Positions 1-5,503 of a stretch of DNA of 7,546 nucleotides are shown one piece after another. The first letter of the stretch is position 1. Each line of letters starts with the position of its first letter. Source of the stretch: Synergistaceae bacterium. GTDB taxonomy: Bacteria; Synergistota; Synergistia; Synergistales; Aminobacteriaceae. The stretch is from the NCBI GenBank assembly GCA_031270755.1, contig JAISWV010000353.1:1-7546 (forward strand), read 5' to 3'. The notes beneath the pieces were generated by a model, which searched no databases, was not told the origin of the DNA, and saw only the letters and a list, made by a program, of their open reading frames with translations. The position numbers were made by a program, and so were the translations under genes.

Positions 1-81
1 AAACGTCTCTTGCAAATCGGCGGGACGATGTTTGATAATATAACTGCAAACGTCAGTATCCAGCATATAGATTTCAGGCAT
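1..81 (-). CDS. vapC: VapC-family PIN-domain toxin, 5' part only (cut by window edge)
   Basis: Only the first 27 codons are in the window, reading leftward out of it. The peptide carries MLDTDVCSYIIKHRP, the N-terminal signature of PIN-domain VapC toxins of the type usually annotated as tRNA(fMet)-specific endonuclease. Asp8 in LDTD would be the first acidic residue of the Mg2+-binding active site. The gene directly follows vapB: the antitoxin stop TAA and this ATG share one base (TAATG), so translation is probably coupled. Met6 is a possible alternative start, but the coupled ATG is preferred. VapC toxins block translation by cutting initiator tRNA or rRNA and are held inactive by VapB. The remaining catalytic acids and the C-terminus lie outside the window, so an intact toxin cannot be confirmed. 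Confidence 0.85.
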   Translation of the reverse strand, partial: MPEIYMLDTDVCSYIIKHRPADLQETF

Positions 82-314
82 TAGAACAATTCCCGCTCTT
101 GGGGCGCAGCATTGTCCGACCTGTCGAGTTCGAAGTCGGAACACGGGCCGGAGGCAAAGAAACTTTCCCACGTCACGGAAGGCTTAGGCGATAAAATGAC
201 CTTGTTCCCTTCTCTGGACACAAAAACTTCGTCCGTGTCGAATCGGTATTCTTTAGGCAATCGAACGGCTTGCGATCTTCCGTTTTCAAAAACTTTTGCA
301 ACGTCTCCAGGCAT
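81..314 (-). CDS. vapB: VapB/VagC-family antitoxin
   Basis: This 77-residue protein starts MPGDVAKVFENGRSQAVRLPKEYRF, the AbrB/MraZ-type swapped-hairpin DNA-binding domain seen in VagC/VapB antitoxins (about residues 1-45). The C-terminal part contains TWESFF and ends in an acidic stretch finishing ERELF, the part expected to bind and block VapC. The frame is open further upstream, but the ATG at 314 is chosen because GGAGGAG lies just ahead of it at optimal spacing. An upstream ATG at 329 overlaps that ribosome-binding site, and the longer extension would include the promoter. It is followed by vapC with a one-base overlap. Autoregulation is likely, because an 11-bp-arm palindrome overlaps its -10 element. 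The family call is firm; RNA target and toxin activity are inferred from family. Confidence 0.9.
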   Translation of the reverse strand: MPGDVAKVFENGRSQAVRLPKEYRFDTDEVFVSREGNKVILSPKPSVTWESFFASGPCSDFELDRSDNAAPQERELF

Positions 315-331
315 CGTAAACTCCTCCATTA

Positions 332-356
332 TGGTATATATTCTAAATATATACCA
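332..356. promoter_or_regulatory. Palindromic operator of the vapBC operon
   Basis: This is a perfect inverted repeat with 11-bp arms, TGGTATATATT (332-342) and AATATATACCA (346-356), around a 3-base centre CTA. It covers the vapBC -10 hexamer and sits just upstream of the vapB ribosome-binding site. VapB antitoxins bind such palindromes as dimers, and VapC acts as co-repressor. Assignment as the VapB operator is inferred from position and symmetry. Confidence 0.7.
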
Positions 357-374
357 ATCCCGAACGTCGGTCAA
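346..374 (-). promoter_or_regulatory. vapBC promoter (sigma70-type)
   Basis: On the minus strand, TTGACC (374-369) and TATATT (351-346) are separated by exactly 17 bases, a near-consensus -35/-10 pair. Transcription would start around 339-340, giving a leader of about 25 bases with GGAGGAG before the vapB ATG at 314. The -10 falls inside the palindromic operator, so binding by VapB or VapBC would block RNA polymerase. Seen in sequence; not shown to be active. Confidence 0.7.
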
Positions 375-413
375 GTTGACTCGGAAGGCCCATTCGAAAG
401 AGAGAGTAGCACC

Positions 414-450
414 TCCATATCCCCTCGTCCAGATCCCCCGTCCATATCCG
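414..450. repeat. Short C-rich tandem repeat, 10-14 bp units
   Basis: Three consecutive units are visible: TCCATATCCCCTCG (414-427), TCCAGATCCCCCG (428-440) and TCCATATCCG (441-450). The units share TCCANATCC and lie inside the candidate structured RNA. No function is assigned. Confidence 0.6.
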
Positions 451-454
451 TTTT

Positions 455-546
455 GGAGGCCCTATCGCGCGGATCGCTTGTTTTTCCGTCAACCCTTCTC
501 CTGAATTTGAGCCGAAGGGGTTCCTCAGGGGGCCTTTCTTTTTTTG
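455..546 (+). terminator. Terminator-like stem with U-tract
   Basis: GGAGGCCCT (455-463) can pair with GGGGCCTTT (529-537), including three G-U pairs. It is followed by the pyrimidine run TTTCTTTTTTTG (535-546). A strong internal hairpin (491-498 with 514-522) stacks inside. CCTCCA (412-417) can pair instead with TGGAGG (454-459), which would open this stem. The U-tract orientation fits plus-strand transcription, towards nrdJ. Confidence 0.45.
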
Positions 547-573
547 TGCGAACTTCCCGAGAACCGTGTGCGC

Positions 574-579
574 TATAAT
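574..579 (+). promoter_or_regulatory. Possible -10 element for the nrdJ operon
   Basis: A consensus TATAAT hexamer lies downstream of the terminator-like element and about 170 bases before the nrdJ start. It would start transcription near 586. No convincing -35 hexamer is present at 15-19 bases upstream (the 17-base position is AACTTC), so the promoter is weak, activator-dependent or not real. Confidence 0.35.
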
Positions 580-631
580 AACCTCGAAGCCAAGGAACCA
601 AAGGCGCGAGTATCCGCCGAGGAGTGAGAGA

Positions 632-661
632 ATGAGTGAATGTTCGACCGATAGGCCGTAA
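632..661 (+). CDS. Possible nine-codon leader peptide ahead of nrdJ
   Basis: ATG at 632 opens a nine-codon frame (MSECSTDRP) ending in TAA at 659-661. GAGGAG (619-624) lies 7 bases upstream, a ribosome-binding site as good as those of the real genes here. The stop sits immediately before GCTTCG (662-667), which can pair with CGAAGC (585-590). A ribosome translating this frame would therefore disturb that helix. This could be a regulatory leader peptide or chance; nothing in the peptide (one Cys, no codon run) points to a specific amino acid signal. Confidence 0.25.
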   Translation: MSECSTDRP

Positions 662-746
662 GCTTCGGATGAATGAAGACGTCACGTTTACATGAAATTA
701 AGGTAATCATTCGGCAATAAAGAAATAAAGATAGGAGTGTCCGCAT

Positions 747-3347
747 TTGATTCGTTCGTTGAAAGACCGCTTTTCTGTCCGTTTTCCCTTGGATCTGTTC
801 GATGCCCCGGCCGTGTCCCGCCTCTCCGAGAACGCCATGTGGCTTTTGGAACAAAGGTATTTTGTGCCCCGCCACGACGCAAAAATTCAAGCCGTGCGCA
901 AAGAAAAAACCTTCGAAGAGTTCGCCCTGCGCGTGGCGCGTACGATAGCCAGCGCGGAGACGCTTTACTTGGACGCCGCGGAGCCCGCGTCTCTGGAGTG
1001 GCTCCAGACCCTGGAGCAAAACATCGCAAGCGACATCCTGAACAGGCGCTTTCTGTTCAACTCCCCCTGTCTTTTCAGCGCGGCCGCGGGGCTCACTTTG
1101 AAACCCGAATACGCCGCCATCATCTACAAACCCGTAATCGAAACGACCTTCGAAGACTACGCGTGCCTTTATAAGTCGAAAACCAGGAACCAGCAGCTAT
1201 TCGCTTGTTTTGTCATCGACATACCGGACAGCATCGAGGGGATTTTCGAGTCCGTCAAGAACGCCAGCATCATCAGCAAATACGGAGGCGGCGTGGGCGG
1301 CAACTTCGGATGGCTCCGCGAACACGGCGCGGTAATCGGCGGAGGCACCGGAGGCAAGGCGTCGGGCCCCGTCTCTTTCATGGAGACGTGGAACACTATG
1401 GGCGCGGTGGTGGTGCAGGGCGGGAAGCGCCGGGCGGCCCTCATGGGGATGCTTTTCGACAATCACCCGGATATCTTCCGCTTTATCGACTCCAAGACCG
1501 ACGACGGAAAACTTTCTTATTTCAACATCTCCGTGGCCGTGTCCGACAAGCTGATGGAAGCCAACGCCGGCAACGGCACCTTCGACTTGATTTCCAGGGG
1601 TGGCGGGGCCGTAGCTCAGACCCTCAAGGCCAGAAAGCTCATGGAACACATCTGCGAGAGCGCGTGGAAACGGGGAGATCCCGGCATCTTCTTCATAGAC
1701 AGGGCGCAGCAGGACAACCTGCTCAAAATGAGCGAAGAGTGGACCATCGAGTCCACCAACCCCTGCGGCGAGCAGCCGCTTCCGAACTACACCAGCTGCA
1801 ACCTCGGATCTATCAACGTGGAGGCCTTCGTCGAATTCAAAAACGGCTCGCAAGAGGCAGTTTTTGACTGGGATGGGTTTGCGGACCAGGTCGGGAGGTC
1901 CATTTATTACCTGGATCTCGTCATCGACGCCTGCTCTTACCCCTTGGAGCGTATAGAAGAGCGCACGAAAAGGATTCGTCCCGTGGGGCTCGGCCTCATG
2001 GGGCTGGCGGACGCGGCCGTCATGCAGAAGATCGTCTACGGAAGCCCGGAGTTTCACGAATACTGCGAACGGATCGGCGGCGCGCTGGCGGCGGGGGCGC
2101 TTCTGGCGACCTCCCAAATAGTCGGCGAGGCCGGTAAAGACCCGTTCCCCGAGTCCCACTTGGTGGAGCGGCTGTTCGGCGCCTTTCGAAGCCATATCGA
2201 GGGCGGAGGGCCGGAGCTGTTCGAAGAAGGAGTGCTCTTCGGCGACGAGTGGTTCCAGCTTCTCTCCGAGGAGGAGTACGACCAGCTGTTGGACCGTATG
2301 CAGCAGTCGGCGACCATCCCGAAGACCTTGGTCAACACGCTGCTTGAATTTCGAAAACCGGATGGGGGACGCTCTTTCGAAGAGGCCAAGTTGGTTTTGC
2401 GCAGCCTCGTGCGCGGGCGGATGCGCAACAGCAGACGTCTTTCCATTGCGCCGACGGGCTCCATCTCTATGATTATGGACGCCAGCTCGGGGATCGAGCC
2501 TAATTTCGCGTGGTCCTGGAACAGACATATCGCCAAAGTGGACGGGACCGGAACGGAGGCGCGCGAGTTCTGGCACAAGCTTTTGACCGACGAACAACGC
2601 GCGGAGTACAAGAAATCGGGCCGGCTTTTGGACAAAGCCTACGTTACGGCTTACGACATCACCACGGAACAGCACGTGGACGTGACGGGAATCTTCGCCC
2701 GCATCGTGGACTCGGGCGTCAGCAAAACGGTGAACCTGCCCAACAACGCCTCGGTCGAGGACGTGCGGCATGTATACGAAGCCTGTTACCGCCTGGGTTG
2801 CAAGGGAATCACCATCTATCGCGACGGCTCGCGTTCGTACCAGCCCATCGAGATCAAAAAAACGGAGGAGCCCGCCAAAGGCTCCGGGCGCGTCAAAGAA
2901 CGGCCGGGGCTGGTGGTGTTCGGAAAAACCATCAAGGAAAGCACTCCCTGGGGCAGTATCTACATCACGCTCAACTTCGACGGCAACGATCCTTTCGAGA
3001 TTTTCATCACGATCGGCAAAAGCGGATCGGAGCTGAAGGCCATGACGGAAGCCCTCTCCAGGGCCATTTCCATCGGCCTTCGGTCCGGCAGCAAGCTGGA
3101 GGACTTCATCGACACGCTGAAGGGGCTTTCCGGCAAGGAATACTGGATGTTCGGCTTCGACGAATCCCACGTGGCGCGCTCCATTCCGGACGCCATCGCC
3201 GTACTGCTGGAAAAATTGGTGGAAAAAGGCGACCGCGGCGCTCCGCCGCATGAAGGAGGCGCGCCCTGCCCGGAGTGCAGCGCGCCTATGGAAATGATCT
3301 CGGGCTGCGCCTACTGCTTCAGCTGCGGTTACAGCCCCTGCAAGTAG
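747..3347 (+). CDS. nrdJ: Adenosylcobalamin-dependent (class II) ribonucleotide reductase
   Basis: This 866-residue enzyme reduces ribonucleotides to deoxyribonucleotides, using adenosylcobalamin to make a thiyl radical; it is oxygen-independent. The active-site pattern is complete: Cys154 in ACFV and Cys351 in SCNLGSIN as the redox pair, and NPCGE (338-342) with radical Cys340 and Glu342. Other family blocks are GGGVGGNF (180-187), SGPVSFM (206-212), KRGDPGIFF (308-316), VGLGLMGLAD (413-422), RNSRRLSIAPTGSIS (560-574) and GCKGITIYRDGSR (684-696). A TSCPD-type domain follows (about 725-795). The C-terminal cysteine tail has CPEC (841-844), then Cys854, 857, 860 and 865, expected to shuttle electrons to the active site. 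No N-terminal ATP-cone is visible. Residues about 465-558, between the VGLGLMG and RNSRR blocks, look longer than in compact family members. The start is TTG, with AGGAG nine bases upstream; the first ATG, at 837, would cut into the conserved N-terminus. It heads the plus-strand gene run. Confidence 0.95.
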   Translation: MIRSLKDRFSVRFPLDLFDAPAVSRLSENAMWLLEQRYFVPRHDAKIQAVRKEKTFEEFALRVARTIASAETLYLDAAEPASLEWLQTLEQNIASDILNRRFLFNSPCLFSAAAGLTLKPEYAAIIYKPVIETTFEDYACLYKSKTRNQQLFACFVIDIPDSIEGIFESVKNASIISKYGGGVGGNFGWLREHGAVIGGGTGGKASGPVSFMETWNTMGAVVVQGGKRRAALMGMLFDNHPDIFRFIDSKTDDGKLSYFNISVAVSDKLMEANAGNGTFDLISRGGGAVAQTLKARKLMEHICESAWKRGDPGIFFIDRAQQDNLLKMSEEWTIESTNPCGEQPLPNYTSCNLGSINVEAFVEFKNGSQEAVFDWDGFADQVGRSIYYLDLVIDACSYPLERIEERTKRIRPVGLGLMGLADAAVMQKIVYGSPEFHEYCERIGGALAAGALLATSQIVGEAGKDPFPESHLVERLFGAFRSHIEGGGPELFEEGVLFGDEWFQLLSEEEYDQLLDRMQQSATIPKTLVNTLLEFRKPDGGRSFEEAKLVLRSLVRGRMRNSRRLSIAPTGSISMIMDASSGIEPNFAWSWNRHIAKVDGTGTEAREFWHKLLTDEQRAEYKKSGRLLDKAYVTAYDITTEQHVDVTGIFARIVDSGVSKTVNLPNNASVEDVRHVYEACYRLGCKGITIYRDGSRSYQPIEIKKTEEPAKGSGRVKERPGLVVFGKTIKESTPWGSIYITLNFDGNDPFEIFITIGKSGSELKAMTEALSRAISIGLRSGSKLEDFIDTLKGLSGKEYWMFGFDESHVARSIPDAIAVLLEKLVEKGDRGAPPHEGGAPCPECSAPMEMISGCAYCFSCGYSPCK

Positions 3348-3366
3348 CAGAGTGGAGTGATTCGAA

Positions 3367-4086
3367 TTGACGATATTGAGCTGCCGGAACGTCAGCCTTT
3401 CTTACGACGGCAAAACCGCGGTGGAGGACGCGGGCTTTGAAGTCGTTCGGGGAGACTGCCTCTCCATCATCGGGGAAAACGGATCGGGCAAAAGCACGCT
3501 GATGAAAGGAGTGCTGGGGCTTTTGAAGCTGGATTCCGGCCAAGTGGAGCTTCACGGCTCGCGGCGGACCGAGATCGGATACCTGCCCCAGCAGACCGTC
3601 GTGCAAAAGGACTTTCCCGCCAGCGTGAGGGAGGTGGTGCTGTCCGGATGCCTGAACCGCCGCGGCTTTTTCCCGTTTTACTCGCGCGGCGACCGGGCCC
3701 GGGCCGAGGAAAATCTCGAGCGCTTGGGCATTGCGGACCTGGCGCGGGCTTCCTACCGCGATTTGTCCGGCGGGCAGCAGCAGCGCGTCCTTCTGGCACG
3801 CGCGCTTTGCGCCGCCAAGACGTTGCTGATGCTGGACGAGCCCGTGGCCGGACTCGACCCCGTGGCGGCCTCCGGGTTTTACGCGCTGCTGGAAAAGCTC
3901 AACCGGGACGGGATGACCCTCGTCATGATCTCCCACGATCTGAGCAGCGCTTTGCGATACGGCAACAAGATCCTGCACATGTCCAAGAAGCCGCTTTTTT
4001 ATGGCGAGACCCGCGAATACCTCAAAACCTCCCTTTATCGCCGCATGACAAGCGCTGCGGAAGTGAATGAAAGTGAATGGAGGTGA
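3367..4086 (+). CDS. Metal ABC importer ATP-binding protein (ZnuC/MntB-type)
   Basis: This is a 239-residue ABC ATPase at the inner face of the membrane, predicted to power uptake of a divalent metal (Zn, Mn or Fe). Visible motifs are Walker A GENGSGKST (36-44), a Q-loop in YLPQQ (72-76), signature LSGGQQQR (133-140), Walker B LLMLDEP (153-159), a D-loop AGLD and the switch His190 in MISHD. Length and the downstream ABC-3 permease place it in the ZnuC/MntB/TroB group. The start is TTG at 3367 with GGAG about nine bases upstream, only 19 bases after the nrdJ stop, so co-transcription with nrdJ is likely. Its stop TGA lies within the GGAGGTGA ribosome-binding site of the next gene. The metal cannot be deduced from the ATPase, and no symbol is given for that reason. 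Confidence 0.92.
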   Translation: MTILSCRNVSLSYDGKTAVEDAGFEVVRGDCLSIIGENGSGKSTLMKGVLGLLKLDSGQVELHGSRRTEIGYLPQQTVVQKDFPASVREVVLSGCLNRRGFFPFYSRGDRARAEENLERLGIADLARASYRDLSGGQQQRVLLARALCAAKTLLMLDEPVAGLDPVAASGFYALLEKLNRDGMTLVMISHDLSSALRYGNKILHMSKKPLFYGETREYLKTSLYRRMTSAAEVNESEWR

Positions 4087-4091
4087 CGGCC

Positions 4092-4913
4092 TTGTTTGAC
4101 CTCTTGCGGGATTTGTTCTCTTACGCTTTTATCGTGAGGGCGATGGTGGTCGGCATTCTCGTGGCGCTCTGCGCGGCGCTTTTGGGCGTGACTCTGGTAC
4201 TCAAGCGCTACTCCATGCTGGGAGACGGGCTTTCTCACGTGGGGTTCGGGACCTTGGCAATCGCCATGTCGCTCCACCTGGCGCCTCTGGAGGTTTCCAT
4301 CCCCGTCGTGCTGCTGGCGGCGTTTTGTTTGCTCCGCATCAGCGAGAGCTCGAAGATCAAAGGCGACGCCGCCATCGCGCTGATATCCAGCAGCGCCCTG
4401 GCCATAGGCGTCGTGGTGATCTCCATGACCACCGGGATGAACACCGACGTGTGCAACTACATGTTCGGCTCCATTCTGGCAATGAGCAAAAGCGACGTGA
4501 TGTTGAGCATGGCGGTCGCCGTTGTCGTGCTGGTCCTTTACGTTTTTTCCTACAACCGGATCTTCTCCGTGACGTTCGACGAGAGCTTCGCCAAGGCCAC
4601 GGGCATGAAGGTCGCCCGTTACAACATGCTGATCGCCTTCTTGACGGCAATGGTGATCGTGGTGGGAATGAGGATGATGGGGGCGATGCTGATCTCGAGC
4701 CTGGTGATCTTCCCGGCCCTCACTTCTATGCGCGTGTTTTCGAGTTTCAAGAGGGTTGTTTTATGCTCGGCCGTCCTGTCCGTCGCCTGTTTTTTCATCG
4801 GGCTCACCGCGTCGTTCGCGCTGTCCACGCCCACCGGCGCCAGCGTTGTACTCGTGAACCTGGCAGCGTTCTGCCTGTTTTCGGCCGCCGCAAAACTCGG
4901 TATCAAAGCGTAA
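4092..4913 (+). CDS. Metal ABC importer permease (ABC-3 family, ZnuB-like)
   Basis: A strongly hydrophobic protein of about 273 residues with roughly eight membrane segments, the partner of the preceding ATPase. Family blocks are LGDGLSHVGFGTLAIA near the N-terminus (the ABC-3 GDxLSHxxxxG motif), FDESFAKATGMKV in the middle, MLISSLVIFPALTSMRVF, and STPTGASVVL near the C-terminus. I chose TTG at 4092 because GGAGGTGA (4079-4086), a near-perfect anti-16S match, lies at ideal distance and contains the stop of the ATPase gene. An in-frame ATG at 4077 would add five residues and overlap that gene by 10 bases, but it has a poor ribosome-binding site. A periplasmic metal-binding protein (ZnuA-type) normally completes this transporter and is absent from the window. 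Confidence 0.92.
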   Translation: MFDLLRDLFSYAFIVRAMVVGILVALCAALLGVTLVLKRYSMLGDGLSHVGFGTLAIAMSLHLAPLEVSIPVVLLAAFCLLRISESSKIKGDAAIALISSSALAIGVVVISMTTGMNTDVCNYMFGSILAMSKSDVMLSMAVAVVVLVLYVFSYNRIFSVTFDESFAKATGMKVARYNMLIAFLTAMVIVVGMRMMGAMLISSLVIFPALTSMRVFSSFKRVVLCSAVLSVACFFIGLTASFALSTPTGASVVLVNLAAFCLFSAAAKLGIKA

Positions 4914-4925
4914 AAAAAGCGTAAA
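4905..4925. repeat. 10-bp direct repeat at the end of the permease gene
   Basis: AAAGCGTAAA occurs at 4905-4914 and again at 4916-4925. The first copy includes the permease stop codon. It looks like a small local duplication and has no evident role. Confidence 0.5.
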
Positions 4926-4962
4926 TTGAAGTATGAAAATAGAATTTAGGAGCGGGATCGTA

Positions 4963-5469
4963 ATGAAAAAATTCATAAGAGCGTTTCTGGGGTTTTTATT
5001 TCTGCTTCTCGTGTTTGCCGCGCTGACCGGGTACGATGGGGCGACGAGCTCCGCCGCGCAAGAAGAAGACGGTTACGCGAATGTCTTCGAGATTCGGGAG
5101 AAAATGTTCATCGAGCAGTGCAACGACATTTATCTCAACCCGGAGGATTACCTGGACCGGATGATCAAGCTGGAGGGGATCTATGAAGAGGAGCAGGAGG
5201 GGAGCGTCACCTCCCGTTACGTGATCCGTTACGGTCCGGGCTGCTGCGGCAACGACGGGCTGGCCGGGTTCGAGGTGATCGTCGACGAGGCCTTGGCCGT
5301 TCGGGCCGCGCCTGTTCAGGCTGCGCCTGTGGCTCAGAAGGGCGATTGGGTCGAGGCGATCGGGTCGATTCAGCGCCTCAAAGACTCCGACGACCTGGAG
5401 TATATCGTGTTGAAACTCTCTCGGCTCAGGGTCAAAGAGGAGCGGGGCGCGGAGTACGTGAGCAATTGA
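4963..5469 (+). CDS. Small exported protein with Cys-Cys motif, DUF1980-like
   Basis: A 168-residue protein with a Lys-Lys N-terminus and hydrophobic core (about residues 5-22), followed by a Ser/Ala stretch that fits signal peptidase I cleavage near residues 28-33. No lipobox cysteine is seen. The mature part has FEIREKMFIEQCNDIYLNPEDYL, then KLEGIY, YVIRYGPGCCGNDGLAGFEV (Cys94-Cys95) and GDWVEAIGSI. That order (helix, strand with L-G, a CC motif, then W-V-x-x-x-G) recalls the C-terminal OB-like domain of the TIGR03943/DUF1980 family. The resemblance is from memory and not tested. The ATG at 4963 is chosen because AGGAG lies ten bases upstream; an ATG at 4933 would add ten residues ahead of the signal peptide. 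It sits 49 bases after the metal permease, and a metal- or redox-related role for the cysteines is only inference. Confidence 0.8.
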   Translation: MKKFIRAFLGFLFLLLVFAALTGYDGATSSAAQEEDGYANVFEIREKMFIEQCNDIYLNPEDYLDRMIKLEGIYEEEQEGSVTSRYVIRYGPGCCGNDGLAGFEVIVDEALAVRAAPVQAAPVAQKGDWVEAIGSIQRLKDSDDLEYIVLKLSRLRVKEERGAEYVSN

Positions 5470-5503
5470 GCGCCCGCGCACTTTATTTTTCGAGCTTTTC
5501 GTG

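Larger units (their letters stand above)
383..546 (+). ncRNA. Candidate structured RNA ending in a terminator
   Basis: On the plus strand, 383-391 (GGAAGGCCC) can pair with 530-538 (GGGCCTTTC) over nine bases with one G-U. This closes a segment of about 155 nt that runs straight into a U-rich tail. Inside, AACCCTTC (491-498) pairs with GAAGGGGTT (514-522) with one bulged G. A second copy of AGGCCC at 457-462 competes for the same 3' strand. No protein gene precedes the U-tract on this strand, so the terminator would serve a small RNA or an attenuated leader. I found no good plus-strand promoter upstream and recognise no known RNA family. Structure is judged by eye only. Confidence 0.35.
375..746. 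other. Gene-free stretch between vapB and nrdJ
   Basis: No open frame here looks like a protein gene on either strand; the longer frames are low-complexity Arg/Ser/Pro-rich translations without convincing ribosome-binding sites. The stretch holds a C-rich tandem repeat (414-450), a potential structured RNA ending in a terminator-like stem and U-tract (383-546), a TATAAT hexamer (574-579), a foldable nrdJ leader (585-668) with a nine-codon open frame (632-661), and the nrdJ ribosome-binding site AGGAG (733-737). No tRNA, rRNA or recognised riboswitch was found. Confidence 0.6.

Noticed and set aside
81..374. A longer 97-residue start for vapB.
   Set aside because: The extension would include the promoter, the operator and the ribosome-binding site, while MPGDVAKVF matches the normal antitoxin N-terminus with an ideal GGAGGAG ahead of it.
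371..685. A minus-strand 104-codon open frame in the vapB-nrdJ gap.
   Set aside because: Low-complexity Arg/Ser/Pro-rich translation, no family features, and it runs through the RNA-like structures and repeats.
585..735. Cobalamin riboswitch or NrdR box in front of nrdJ.
   Set aside because: I saw neither the B12-box type sequence nor a paired NrdR-box motif; the segment can fold but matches no riboswitch I know by eye.
1197..3251. A 684-codon open frame on the minus strand opposite nrdJ.
   Set aside because: It is fully antisense to a strongly conserved reductase, its translation is Arg/Val/His/Gly-rich with no family features, and it arises from GC-rich codon bias.
5470..5503. Possible terminator between the exported-protein gene and the ttcA-like gene.
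   Set aside because: GCGC elements and a T-run are present, but the only stem has a two-base loop and cannot form a credible hairpin.
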